NCBI GenBank assembly: GCA_018894105.1
Contig: CM032117.1
Coordinates: 37,552,501 to 37,616,500 of the forward strand
DNA: 64,000 nucleotides
From: Jacaranda mimosifolia
Taxonomy: Eukaryota; Streptophyta; Magnoliopsida; Lamiales; Bignoniaceae
Direction: 5' to 3'
A program made the translations under genes and the position numbers. Of the stretch, positions 35,916 through 47,815 are shown piece by piece (position 1 is the first letter of the stretch; each line of letters starts with the position of its first letter). The notes beneath the pieces are model-generated. The model did not search any database. It saw only the letters and a program-made list of their open reading frames with translations, and was not told the DNA's origin.

Positions 35916-36938
35916 CTAGGAGAGTAGGGTTGTATTAAATAGGGACTTACATGTCTCTTATATTATGAGAGTAGAATCACTGGGAGTGAGGATTTCTTTT
36001 CTCTTGTAATTGTTGCAAGGAGACAAAGAAGGCCAAGGGAATCAAGGAGGCATGAAGACCCATGAATGTATGGGATGCATTTATCTAATAGTTAGATTTA
36101 ATCGTCCCACTTAAAATCAACTAAGTAGTGCACCTATGGCTCCAAATGCACTACTTGGTTAAGACTCATAGTCATCCCACCCTAGGAGTATGCTAGGCGC
36201 ATTTACTTATTTATGTTTTATTTATCCTATTGATGTATGAGATGCATGATTACAATACACAAAACCTAAATAAGAGAAGATAAAATTGATGAAGTCTTTC
36301 AAAGCAAGAAAATCCCTCCACTTAGAGGAGTCTAAGTGATTTCAAAATATTAAGTCAATATGGATACAAATTAAAAAGAGTTTTAATTAATCCATACCTT
36401 CTACCAATAGTATGTGATATGAGAGCTACTACACTTGCGTGATGTCTCCGAGTCATGGGTCAAGTTTATGGAGAAAAGCTATGCTTACTTACTTAGCATA
36501 CGACGCAACTTTGATTTGATGCTTCCTACGTATTGTCTTAGAGTTGTGGAATGACATAGTGCGGTTTTGAATTAAAGATTGATTGGTAGGTCTGACTTAA
36601 ACACCTAGTGGTGTAGATGATGCACGAGTCGTAGGTCTGCATGAAGAGTGAGGCAAAATATATCAAAGGTTGCTTAGAGATGCAAGTAGCAAAAGTTGCT
36701 TACCTTATGATTATTTGTGGATGTCTAATGAGTCGTAGGTCCGCTACAAGTCCTTTGGGCCTTGATTCTCACTAGGAAATGAGATTTCTTGAATTTGTAT
36801 GGGGTTGAGGAATTTAATAAAATAGTGGGAGAAAAACAGGCTTGACAGTTCATGAACATGTTTTCTATATCAAATATTCAATCACATGCTTATGTATTCT
36901 CTTTTTTGCATTTGTAGATTTTTGAAATCTCAAATCAA
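35916..36938 (+). other. Leader region of the gag-only element
   Basis: Non-coding, less AT-rich than its surroundings, with several GTCGTAGGT or GAGTCATGGGT-like words repeated (about 36450-36740). No protein domain. Confidence 0.5.
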
Positions 36939-37827
36939 ATGGTTAAGAATCCACTCAACGTGATTTTGAAAACTAATAAGCTAATCGGGCCAAACTTCTG
37001 CAATTGGCTTAGAAACCTCAAGATTATTCTTGATTTCGAAAAGAGGACTTATGTACTTACTCAAAGTCTACCGGAAACTATAGTTGATGATGCCAATGAT
37101 GAGGCATGTTAAACGTTCACAAAGTGGGTAGATGATGATCTACTAACAATGATGCCTTATGATAACTTCTATATCCAACGAGCTCCAAAAATCTTACCAA
37201 CACATGAAATTCACTCATGAGATATAGATGCTCCTACAAGAGTTGTACGACCTGCAAATAAGACATGAATGCTTCTCATTATCTAAGGAACTCTTTCGAA
37301 CTAGAATGAATGAAGGCTCAAGTATCCATGATCATGGCCCTAAGATGATTAGTCTTATTGAGAAACTTGTTCAATTGGACGTGGTTATGGACAATGAGCT
37401 TTATGTGGATTTGATCCTACAATTATTGTCGTGCTTTTTTGACCAATTTGTTATGAATTTCAGCATGTCAAAATAAGAGGTAACTATTAATAAGTTGGTC
37501 AACATGTTGGTGACTACCGAGGTAACTATAAAGAAAGGCAAACCTTTAGTGCTTGCTTCCTCCTCTAAATCTAAGGGCTCTATGGGTACTAGAAAGGGAG
37601 GTAAGAGGAAGAAAAGTTCTTCCTCGAAGGGAAAGAAACCATTGAAATCCTCGGGCGGAGTTAAGAAAAAGAAAGAGGTAAAATCCAATGTGACTTGTTT
37701 CTATTGTGGCGAGAAAGGTCATTGGAAGAGAAATTGGAACGAATACCTTGCAACTATTGGGAAGGGAATGTGTTTTATTGAAGTGCATTTAACAACTAAA
37801 CTCCTAAAGCAAAAGGTCTTTGAATGA
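36939..37827 (+). pseudogene. Copia-type gag with zinc knuckle, broken
   Basis: Gag forms the virus-like particle core and binds element RNA. The frame starts at 36939 with PLNVIL, GPNFCNWLRNLKIIL and YVLTQSLPE, then a stop near 37110. After frameshifts, one frame runs 37228-37827: LLQELY, FRTRMNEGSS, KMISLIEKL, NELYVDLILQ.L, an in-frame stop at 37474-37476, a Lys/Ser-rich linker (about 37550-37690) and a CCHC knuckle CFYCGEKGHWKRNW whose last Cys has become Trp. Nothing of protease follows. The architecture matches copia gag of the UBN2/CCHC type. Confidence 0.88.
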
Positions 37828-37885
37828 CATCTTAACAAGATGGGTCTTAAGGTTATGGGAATTGGCTTTATGGCAAGTGTGGGAT

Positions 37886-40054
37886 TGTTGGAATAGTGCC
37901 CCGTAGCCTATTAGATTGACATGTAGACTATTTCACTTGTGATATAATCTTGATTGAATGATATTGAAATAAAATGACCATCTTCATCTTATGCTTATTT
38001 TACTTCACTGATATTTGGTTGAAGCCCCTAAGTCATACTATGACTACTGGACTTGGTCAGACACTAGGTAGTGATCATGAAATAAGTCTTACATAGTAGT
38101 GATTTTAAATATTCCAAGTCATAGAATCTTAAGAGACGGAGTATCTAAGATTTGGATAGACTGGTACTAATTATGCATAAATCCAAGTAGTTGGATATTA
38201 CTCCATTTTGTGAGCAATCCATGTTAAACATAGGTGCATGTTAGTAGGTGCTTGTTAGAGAACAACTTTACTGAAAACTCGCCCAGAGAATCCATTAGAT
38301 AGCCGGAGTGGCAAGTCGGTAGTGGCAAGTTCTCCAGCTTATGCTAGTGTATATAATTAGTCCTTTAACCTGAGAATCCATGGTAACCTTGTGTTTAGGT
38401 CGTCATACTTTAACTTTTCACCGACCAAGTAGCAGGTCATCTGGATTAAGATTGGGTATGAGCTACTTAGACATGGTGGTTTTTGAGATTCAAGATGGGA
38501 TCCGTCTCCTCGTCGTTATGAAGGGTGAGTGCATTTCCTATGTATTCTATAATGATCGATTCTAAGAAGTCCTTGTGCAAGGTTGTATGACAATTTGGAA
38601 AAGAAGTTTTCCAAAGATGATGTCATGAAGGGGAATCACAGGATTAGAAACATAGTTATTGAGGTTATTGGGGAGCCGACAAGTATCTTGCCCTAGACCT
38701 CTTTTAAGAGATAGGAGATGGAAGGACCACATTTCCATGTCAAGCACAGAACATATTCATTTTATCTAATTAGTTGGGCTCCATGGGCTTGTTGCTGGAC
38801 ATCGACTATGGAGATTAGGTACTCTTCGATTAATGGATATTAACTGAAAGAGTTATTGGTTTAAAGGAGTTTAAACCAATGTGAATATTTCAATATTTAA
38901 AATATCACAATTAGTTGTGAGCCCATGTCCAATGAATGGATGAACCTAATGGGTCACACACAAAAGCCTAAACGAAGTTCTACCTGATGGGAGGAATTTT
39001 CTAAGGAGCTAGAAAATTCTCTTAGGTGGTTTTGGAGAAGAATTCAATTGACTAATTTTTGGTCATCTTGGATTGATTAATTTAATTGTTAAATTAATCA
39101 AAATAATTTAAGGAGCTAAATAAGACCAATTAAACTAAGGAGTTTATTTAATTGATGACATGTGACAATTAATTAGTTAACTTAAAGAGTTAAATTGACA
39201 CCTTTTAACTTAAGGAGTTAAGTCAAATCAATTAATTTAAAAATAGAATTTGATTTTGGAGAGAAATTCAATGAAGGAGTTCATTTGAGATTAATTTAAA
39301 ATTAATTTGCACCACATTTCATAAGATGAAATAAAGATGCAAATTAAATTCAAATACATGTGAAATTCACATGCAAGTTGGTTGCCAAATTGGCAACTAA
39401 CCAAGGAAGGTGTGATGCCAACTTGCATCACACCATCCTCCCTATAAATTAGAGATGGCCTGCCATATGATGTGCAACACTCTAGATTACCTCTTTCTTT
39501 CCAAAAAGCATGATCTTTAATGAGCTGAAGTTTCACACTCTCCAAACTCTTTTCCTCTATTCTTCTCTCTTAACTGCCCTCTCCCTCGTCTTCAACCTCT
39601 CATTATCCAGTAGATTTGAGGCTGATTAGGGCTATCCTTGGGTGTGTGGACTATTACATTAGAGGTCCAACATTTGGGGGACTTGTGCTCTTGGTGATCT
39701 GTTGTTGTCCAGTGACTTTGGAGGCTGATTTGAAGGACTTTGGATGATCTGATTGGCATGAAATTTTTACAGCAATTTCTTGGTATGTTAAGGTGCTCTA
39801 TGTAAATTTTGAGCAATTTTGGAGTTGAGCAAGGCTATCAACTTTTGGTGAGTTTCTATTGTGCGTGATTGCTCCTTTGAAAAGTTCATTGGAGTCATTC
39901 TCTTCCTACCTTTGGATTTATTTTTCAAGGTAATTTTCCTAGATCTAAATCCTTATTAAATGCATAATTAGATCCTTTGAGGGGGGGTGGATTAGTTATA
40001 TTTATCCTTTTTTGTGGTTTTATATTATGGATCCTTGGGCTACTCTTTCCTTCA
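37886..40054 (+). repeat. 3' LTR of the gag-only element
   Basis: Starts TGTTGGAATAGTGCCCC directly after GGCAAGTGTGGGAT (likely polypurine-type primer) and ends TTTCCTTCA. About 2.17 kb, collinear with the solo LTRs at 29841, 33318 and 50443. A frame at 38380-38565 resembles those at 32910 and 33801. Confidence 0.87.
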
Positions 40055-40059
40055 ATAGT

Positions 40060-41653
40060 TATTAGCAATTCGGATTAGTTTATGTACAAGTACAAGACTC
40101 TACTCGAATACTTCATGGGTTTGCTTTTCATCTCTATCTCCACTAATGAAGAATACACTTAATAAAGGATCATTTAGGACTTTTAAAGTTTGTAATGTAG
40201 ACTTGGGTAAAAGTAGGAAAGATATGGATAGTACTGGCTCGATACCCACAACGCTTGTTCATCATCACCTTTTAATACTCCCCTAAACTTATTAACAATA
40301 CTTCCCAATTTCTTTCTTTCTCTATTTTTATTTTTATTTTTTCAGTGCTCATGTCAGTATACACCATTTTTTTTGTTTTTTCTTTTAATTTTTTTTGAAT
40401 TTATTTATTTATTTTCTTTTTTTGGGTGGGGGAAGAAAATCAAACTCATGGGCACTATACTATTTGTTTCCATCTTCATAAGAGCTTCAAATAGATCTAA
40501 CAAGTAATTGTGGGATTTATTTGGTAGGACAATGTGTTTAGGCTAGTTGTTGAGTTAGTTGCCAAATAAAAATGATACTTTAAAATAGGCTCAACAGGGG
40601 CCCCTAGGGATATAAAATCATTTGGTAGGCTTGAAAGGGTCATATGGGTCAAAAATGCCCCAAGTCATTTCCCTTATTTGAGTGTTTTCTAAGATTTTGC
40701 CTTCATAAGGAAATTACCTGGGTTACTTGTGCATAAATGTCCTCTAAATCAAACCAATAACTAAAAGTGAGAAAATGAATGCTCAAAAATATGGGTTGTC
40801 ATCCTAGCATTGGTTCTACTGAAAGTGCATAGTGTCATCATCACATAATTATAATTTTCCATGATACACAAAATTAAAGGAGTAATATCTTCATTGATTC
40901 AAGAAGATTAGTTTCTATACATATAGGACATCGACTCAATTACTAAACCCTAATCAAAACTAAAATAACAAAAAATAAAAGAAAATAAAGGACTAAGAAT
41001 TGATGTGCAGATCACCCCCCAAACTTGAGGGGTACTTTGCCCTCAAAGTACTAATAGTATAATCACAGAGAAAGAAAGAGAATAATAAGAAAATAAGAGA
41101 CACCAATATGAATAATGATAAAAAAATAAAAAATAAAAATAAAAGTAAAGAAAAGAAAAAGAAAAGGAAGAAAATATGCTTGATCAATCGATAGTGTCGT
41201 TGTCCTTCTCGATCTCCAGGGGTGGAATTGCATCTGCAATGTAAGGATGTGGTGGAGGTGAGAATTAATTCCAAACAATATTACTACCAGTAATACCTAT
41301 AAGAAAATCAAGAAATTCCATTCAATAAATCAACATTCAAATATTTTAACTCAATTGGTGTCCAAATATCCACCACTTCTCCTCAATAACCAACCAATTA
41401 TTTATTGTATAATCTCAAATAAATAGCCACTAAATTTAAATTATTCAACAAATAATGTAACTAATTCCAAGCTCTCAAATCAATTAATAGGCCTTATAAA
41501 TGATAAATACCTTAAAATACTAATATATCCAAAATATTCTAAAGAGAGAGTAACGAAGATGGTGATGTAGATGGGTTTGTTTGAGAATAAGAAAGTGAAT
41601 AAAAAGAATAGAGAAAAAGAAAAGAAAAAAAAAGAAAAGAAAAAGAAAAGAGA

Positions 41654-41697
<44 letters not shown>

Positions 41698-42209
41698 GAT
41701 AGGGGGTAGGGCTAGCTGGGGTGGTATATTGTTGCTTACTTCCTTGGTTTAGTTTTTTTTTTTTTTTAATTTCTTTTCTCAATTTTTTTTAAGATGGTGC
41801 GCCATGGCACAAATTTCTTGCACCCTGCTGCACACAACACTATCCCAAGTGTCCAAACGTAGGCACCTCGCGTGTGGGGGCACATGTGGCCAGTTCCCCA
41901 AGCACGCAAGCTACTATTTTATGGCGTGAAATTCACGCCTTGAGCTAAGGCGTAAGGCTATTGCCCTATTTTTTCTTCTTTTTTATTTTTTCTATTTTTC
42001 AAAATTTCTTCTCTTTACCTAGCATCTTGAAATATATATATATATATAAGCACAAATAAAATTAAAAATTAAATCAAATAGAGAAGAAAGAGAAAAAAAA
42101 TTAACTAAGAGCAAAATAGAAATAAAAGCAATAAAAAACTTGGGTTGCCTCCCAAAAAGCATTTAATTTATAGTCTTGGCTTGAATTTTTGGTCTTCACT
42201 TGATGTTGG
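40060..42209 (-). other. Athila 3' non-coding internal region
   Basis: No domain. It contains words typical of this part of Athila elements on the plus strand, such as CCCCCCAAACTTGAGGGGTA near 41015 and TTGGGTTGCCTCCCAAAAAGCA near 42140. Purine-rich and (GA)n tracts lie at about 41580-41694 and a T-rich tract at about 41750. Frames here are low-complexity (Phe/Leu or Lys/Glu rich) and rejected. Confidence 0.55.
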
Positions 42210-42951
42210 TTAAGGTGGTTGTGGATTATTGATGATCAAATCACTTTCCCAATATTGTTTTATTCTTTTCCTATTCGCCTTAAACTACCTTCTTGAACTA
42301 ATTTCTTCCAATTCCATCATTCCATGTGGAAGGATTTCACTTATACAAAATGGCCCCAACCATCGTGATTTTAGCTTTCCTGATAACCACTTAAAACGGG
42401 AGTTGTACAATAGTACCTATTCACATGGCTCTAATTGGTCTTTCAAAATCTTTCTATCACTCCTATATTTAGCCTCTCCTTTATTTGACTTGGCCATTTT
42501 ATTTGCCACACTAACTACAAAACACTTGTCAATGTCCTTAGAAAAATCAAATGCTTTAAACACATTAAAGTTACCTTTTCATCTTGGATCCTTATGGTTA
42601 ATTCACCTTATCTATGATAGTCCTACATGTGGCTAAGAAAGGTCTCCCAAGGATGATTGACACTTCAGTATTCTCCTCCATGTCTAACATTGCTGGGAAA
42701 ATAAATTTATCAACTTTTACAAATACATCTTTATTAGTCCCTTAGGATATGTGAATGTTCTATCCGCAAGTTGCAAGGTTACACTAGTTGGCTTGATCTC
42801 ACCCTATCCAAGTTGATGATAGATGGAATGTGGCATTAAATTTATGCTTGCCCCCAAATTGCAAAGTGTCTTTCCAGAAAAATTAGTATCAATTTTGCAT
42901 GGTATGGTGCAACTCCCAAGATCTTTGAGCTTTTAGGGGTAATTTCTTTTG
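42210..42951 (-). pseudogene. Athila protease joined to integrase C-terminus by internal deletion
   Basis: From 42951 leftward on the minus strand: end of gag, then retropepsin wording (SCTIPC, NLGASINLMP, KPTSVTLQLADRTFTYP, ILGRPFLAT). The catalytic triad reads NLGAS where active enzymes have D. A stop follows HQLG, and a frameshift occurs near 42730. The post-protease motif FNVFKAFDF..DIDKCFVVSV appears at about 42555. Then, near 42420, comes the integrase C-terminal segment (VLLYNSR, GKLKSRWLGPF) ending at a stop at 42210. Reverse transcriptase, RNase H and integrase core are absent. Confidence 0.82.
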
Positions 42952-44583
42952 GGGCACATTTGATACCTTATATTACCCTCTATTACCAAGTATAGTGATG
43001 GCTAATCTCCACTTGTGGCCTATTTGATTTGGAAGAATAATTCTATGGGCTAGCCTGCAAATTAAAGGCAACTTGCCACTGTAGCTGGTATTAGGCTATA
43101 TTCAAACTATTGTCTAGTCTGTGTGCCGAAAAGTCATATATGACCCTTTTTCTTATGCTTCCATTTCAATTATGCCCTCTATTTCTCTGACTCCACGTTG
43201 ATCTCACAGCCAGGCAGAAGTGTTCTTCGTTCCAGACTCATTTTCACGCTTTTGTGAGCCCTAGTTCTCCCATCCTTGCATTGCCTAACTAAGCTCTTAG
43301 ATATGTTAATTACCGAGTCCGCACCAGTACCCATCTTGAAAGAATTTCGATTTCGGCAGTAGGATAGTGATATTTTATGGTTTAGTAGTCAATTTTTTTG
43401 TACCATTTTCTTTTTCATTTAACGCGTTTGACTGGTTACTTGCGATTCATGTATTACTACCTAGATTGTGTTGGTTTAAAAGTCTGCTAGATTTAGCTTG
43501 GCAAATGTTTCTCCTTATAGATGTTCCAGGCAAGTCCGAAAATTTAGTTGGCTCCATCCGGCTAAATTTGTCATTCCGTGTGTGCATTATACTTGTATGA
43601 TGCTCCCATCTTCTTGTGATTGAGATCTTTTTTCGGTTATATTGATTTATTTATTATACCTATCAGTTTTGCTGATTTTGTAGTTTTCTGGCCTGGCAAA
43701 AACTAAATGTTTTTTGATCTCACGCATTTGTATATAATTATGGTGTGAAGGAGGGGGGGGTGTTGGGGACAGTAGTAGAAGGAAGATATGCCTTTTTGCA
43801 TCCACATATGATTAGCCTTCACCCTCTTTTTCAAATGCCTTTGGAAAATTCACTTTTTTTGTCTACATTTGAGGCCACCCATCCCACCCTAACTGGATGT
43901 TTCACCGACGGGAATCTTAAAATACAAAAGCAGCATGCGTGGTTCTAGTCAGAATTTCAAATGGAGAGAAGCACGACATTATGCTGTATAGTTCTATACA
44001 TTATGTTTGTAGTTGGCTTCAATCAAGAATTGCTTTCTGCTTTAGACAAATCACAAAGAAATATATATGGCTTGGAATCATGAGCTTGGTTCTGATTCAA
44101 CTCTTTCTTTCCTTTTCACATTAACTAACATTGAAACTGCCATAATGCTTGTTTGTCAACCGATTAATATTTGTACTAAATTGAAAATATTAATATTGGC
44201 TCCTCCTAAGATGATACTTTCCATATTAAGAAATTAATAAGCATGAGATGTGATAGTATTAGTAATATTAATAATAGTAATATTGCTTGATTTTGTCTGA
44301 TTGGGGAGAACATTTGAACAAAGCAACGTTTCTGAGTTGGGGAAGATTTAAGTGAAGTGAGAAAGATGTTTTGACTTGGGGCCTTTTCTAGCGGGGGCAA
44401 CTTTGTCAAGTAAAATTGTAGTGGCTGATATCAAATGCCTCAATAAGAATTGTGGAGATTGTAGTGGAGAGCAATTGATGGGAGAATAATGCATATCAAA
44501 CATGACAATAATTAATCTAATCTCACTTAATAATATACTATTACAATCACTACTATTATACACATTCTGTATCAAACATGCCC
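42952..44583. mobile_element. PIF/Harbinger-like TIR element, 1.63 kb, possible gene-capture element
   Basis: Terminal inverted repeats GGGCACATTTGATACC (left) and GGGCATGTTTGATACA (right, other strand), with a 3-bp duplication TTG at 42949-42951 and 44584-44586. Removing it restores collinearity of the Athila gag-protease junction. The interior (about 43140-43960) is less AT-rich than the ends and lacks transposase. It has the look of a plant 5' leader with intron, for example TCACAGCCAGGCAGAAGTGTT and CTCTGACTCC. This suggests captured host DNA, which I cannot identify. The 3-bp duplication and GGGCATGTTTG end fit PIF/Harbinger. Confidence 0.65.
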
Positions 44584-44586
44584 TTG

Positions 44587-45249
44587 GATGATTACAATGT
44601 ATTCCTTTGTGAGAGCTAGTGTTTCAACTTCACTTAAAATCCTTTTCTTAAATAAAATAGCTTTCATGAATTTCAAATAACTCGGCATTTGTTCTAAGGC
44701 TTCAGCAAATAGAATACTTATGTGGAGTTTCTTAAAACATCCAAAATTTGTTGAAATTGCCTGTCCAATTTTTGCTTCTTAAGCCTTTGAGGAAAGGGTG
44801 GAGGTAGTTTGATAAGATTAATTTCTTCAGTTTTTTGCATCTCATCCTTTCCCTTCGCAACTGGTGATTCTTCTTCAAATTCCTCTGAAGATGGAGGGAC
44901 TTTATGAAATTCTTGCAGCTCTCTACCTTTCCTCAAAGAAATTACATTGCAATGTTCCTTCCCTTTTCATTTAGGATTTATCTCAGTATCACTTGGCAAA
45001 GTTTCTTGCTGTATCATACTCAATGCATTGGCTAGATGGCCCATTTGTGTTTCTAATATTTTGATTGAAGCTGATTGACTCTGAATTGCTGCCTCAATTT
45101 TTACCATGAACTGCATAAACGTATCTTTTAATGATGCCTTATGTTCTTGAGTTGTAGCTTTGTTTGTTGCTGGAAGCTTGGCGGCGGTGGCGGCGGCTTA
45201 AAAGCTAATGTTTGTCCTTGGTTGTTACTCTATGAAAAATTGGGGTATT
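44587..45249 (-). pseudogene. Athila gag, C-terminal part
   Basis: Minus-strand wording in order: PNFS.SNNQGQ (45240), a poly-Pro stretch from GGCGGCGGTGGCGGCGG (45180), ETQMGQLANALS (about 45045), LPSDTEINPK (about 44985), RKGRELQEF (44936), then KLPPPFPQRLKKQKLD and RQFQQILDVL (about 44805-44735), and ALTKEY (about 44610). Stops occur after NPK and after NST. It is the continuation of the gag N-terminal part at 56597-57560. Confidence 0.87.
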
Positions 45250-45254
45250 ATGTC

Positions 45255-45501
45255 TAATGTGGGATAGCCCAATAGGCCTAGCTCAATAAGTATCATCCCA
45301 AGAATATATCAGCAAGCCCAACCTGCCTCAAAGGCCCATGCATGGAATCAACCATTGTTGACCTCATCTGGTCCCACCTGCTAGCAGGCGGGGCATTAGC
45401 AACATCAGTCGACCAAAGGTAATGTCACCCTACGCTATCATCCCCCGCATCCAACCGTGTTTAGAAAGCTAGTTAGCTTATCGACTGGGTAGGTTGATAA
45501 G
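45255..45501 (+). repeat. Tat element 5' LTR, first ~245 bp only
   Basis: Matches the beginning of the 3' LTR (55761) from (T)(A/G)ATGTGGGATAGCCCAATA through GTCGACCA and AGCTTATCGAC.GGG.AGGT, then homology stops at about 45501. The first dinucleotide is TA here instead of TG. Confidence 0.78.
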
Positions 45502-46200
45502 TTGCAGAAGCAGATATCTGCTTGTTGATAAGCTGCATCAATTGCGGTATGGTCGGGGCGACCACCTGATTGGGTTGGGCGCCAAGCCCTGATGCTCTCG
45601 GCTCTGCTATGTGTGTTTCTTCATGGTGTTGGGGAGGTGTTGTTGGTGATCTTCGGTTATCTTCTCATTTTGAGATGGCTCACATAGTGTTCACTATTTT
45701 TCTGTTCCGGTTGCAAGCTCAGCTTCCCACAGACAGCGCCAAATGATGATAGTTCGAATCATTTTCTGAGCTGACTGGGTAGGGAATTAATCCAACCGAT
45801 CGAAGGTTGGTTAATCTTGCTACTTTTAGGAGTTTTGGGAATGAGTCCTACAATCACGAGCAAACATCAGGCCCACCGAGAGGGTCCTCGACTAAGGCAC
45901 TCCGATGCTCAAGTTAGTATTAGATCGAATAGAAAACTCGAGCAGCAAAAGACAGGCTCAAGAAGGGATAATAACATACATTTCTGGAGGCTGGGGATGG
46001 AGTATTTATAGCATTTCCTTGCCGCATTAAATGTACTGAAGGGCGGCAATCAAAGGGGTCATCGATGCCATTGCAGGAGGCCCCACTGGAGGGGACTCCA
46101 AATCGGCTAGGAGGTAGAACCAACGTATATTAGAGTTGACCAAATCCTCTTCAGTCGAAACAGTTTTCCAGTTGTCCACGAGCGCATAACCAATTTCTTT
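45502..46200 (-). repeat. Inverted piece of the same Tat element: LTR end, PBS and leader
   Basis: On the minus strand, sequence from about 46010 to 45747 matches the last part of the 3' LTR (landmarks CTATAAATACTCC, CTCCGATGC-like and GATTCCCTAC words), ending CTATCA at 45747. It is followed by the primer-binding site TGGCGCTGTCTGTGGGAA (45741-45724) and leader or early gag DNA down to about 45502. The piece therefore points the opposite way to the flanking LTR head and pol. The right border (46010-46200) is uncertain. Confidence 0.65.
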
Positions 46201-46239
46201 TTCAGACGTGAGCTTTCACATATCAAGGGTCAAGGAGTG

Positions 46240-46749
46240 GACAACAACCTAGACTACCCCTAGTTGTATCCATGGAAATTGAAAACTTTGAGGTAAGAAA
46301 AATACTGGTCGACAACGGAAGCTCTACAAACATCTTATTCCTATCGGCCCTCCAAAGGATAAAGCTAGGAAAACTTAAGTTTGAGCCTGTTAGGACCCCA
46401 CTGGTCTAGTTCTGAGGAACAAAAATCATACCCGAAGGATCCATCAACCTCTCCACATCATTCAGAGAAGCACCGAGGGAAAGAACCCTTATGATTAGCT
46501 ACTTGGTCATCGACGCACCTTTCACATACAATGCCATTATTGGACGACCGACCTTGAATGATTTTCGTGTGGTAATTTTGACCTACCATATGAAGGTCAA
46601 GTTCCTGACCTCTGGGGGCACTGGGGAACTCTTGTGCAATGTCAAAGAAGTCTGGTGACGCTATACCATTTCGATCGAAGCCACCGTACAGAAGACTCGA
46701 CCCAAATTGAATCCCTTGGGGGATAACCCAATAGCAGAACCCGATGAGG
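46240..46749 (+). pseudogene. Tat element protease (retropepsin)
   Basis: Aspartic protease that processes the polyprotein. The active-site motif is VDNGSSTNILF (Asp at 46311-46313), with the later flap and hydrophobic-Gly wording NAIIGRPTLNDF near 46540. Stops near 46410 and 46660 break the frame. The gag normally preceding it is almost entirely missing, lost with the 5' rearrangement. Confidence 0.82.
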
Positions 46750-47815
46750 GACAGTAGGTCAAGAAGCACAAACTTAAAGACACCAGGCTCGAACCTATGG
46801 GTGAGTTCAAGACCATTGAGCTCGAGCCAGGAAACCCTAACAAGACTACTTGGATTGGTAGTGATATGGGCCAGCACATGGAATGCCTTATGGCCGATTT
46901 CCGATCCATTGACGTATTCGCATGGAAAGCTTCTGATCTGTAAGGAATCAACCCCAGCGTCAAAGTCCACCGCTTTAATGTGGACCTTTCATATAAACCC
47001 GTGAAGCAAAAGAGCAGGACGTTCAATGCTGAAAGGACCCAGATTATCGAAGAGGAAATCAACAAGTTATTAGAAGTAGGGTATATTGTAGAAATTCAAT
47101 ATCCTAGTTGACTTTGTAATATAGTCATGGTCCCCAAAAATGAGGAAAAGTGGCGCATGTGTAACGATTTCATTGATCTGAATAAAGCTTGCCCTAAAGA
47201 TCCTTATCCCCTGCCTTGAATAGACTTACTAGTCGATTCTACTGCTGGTTGTGAATTGCTAAGTATGATGGATGATTCCAAGGGTACTGCTAAATATTCA
47301 TGGCACCCGAGGACAGAGATAAGACGTCTTTTTTCATACCCAATGGAGTCTACTCTTTCCTGGTTATGCCTTTTGGGCTCAAAAACGTAGGGCAACATAC
47401 CAGAGATTAGTAAACTTCATGTTCAAAAATGAGATCAGAAAATCAATGGAGGTGTATGTCGAAGACATGATTGTTAAAACAGAACAAGGAGAAAAACATC
47501 TAATTGACCTCAATCACACGTTTTCCATACTTCGCACATTTGGCATGAAACTTAACGCCAACAAGTGTACTTTTAGGGTTTGGGAGGCAAATTTTTGCGG
47601 TACATGGTCAGCCAAAGGGGCACCGAAGCGAACCCTCAAAAAATTCAAGCAATTTTGGACATTGAGCCCCTTCAAACAGTCAGAGATGTGCAGCGGCTGG
47701 TCGAACGGATCATTGCCCTAGGGAGGTTCATAGCCTGTCTAGTCGAAAAGAGTTTACCTTTCTTCAAAATCCTCAGAAACACCAAAAAGTCAGAGTTCCA
47801 ATGGTCGAAGTAGTG
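46750..47815 (+). pseudogene. Tat element reverse transcriptase
   Basis: Landmarks are EINKLLEVGYI (47055), KWRMCNDF.DLNKACPKDPYPLP (47150-47216), LVDSTAG, MPFGLKN-type wording (47370), and the catalytic box as YVEDMIVK near 47455, where the first Asp of YVDD is Glu. These are followed by LNANKCTF and, one frame over, GGKFLRYMVSQRG and QKIQAILD. Several stops (near 47109, 47217) and at least two frameshifts. Inactive. Confidence 0.88.

Larger units (their letters stand above)
32422..40054 (+). mobile_element. Gag-only copia element (TR-GAG type)
   Basis: Layout: 5' LTR (32422-33317 plus 35560-35915, missing its last ~950 bp), leader, a copia-type gag (36939-37827), a short purine-rich stretch, and 3' LTR 37886-40054. 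No protease, integrase, reverse transcriptase or RNase H is present. The gag zinc knuckle is followed after about 60 bp by the 3' LTR. Flanks are GTAGT (32417-32421) and ATAGT (40055-40059), a 4/5 duplication. The first LTR base pair reads TT instead of TG. The LTRs (2.2 kb) are long compared with the about 2-kb internal part. A solo LTR of the same family sits in the 5' LTR. Confidence 0.8.

Noticed and set aside
40993..41782. Phe/Leu-rich minus-strand frames that could mimic membrane proteins
   Set aside because: Produced by purine-rich simple sequence in the Athila 3' non-coding region.
42229..42636. 135-residue plus-strand open frame, rich in Leu and Ser
   Set aside because: The opposite strand reads recognisable Athila protease-end and integrase C-terminal wording; this frame is its shadow.
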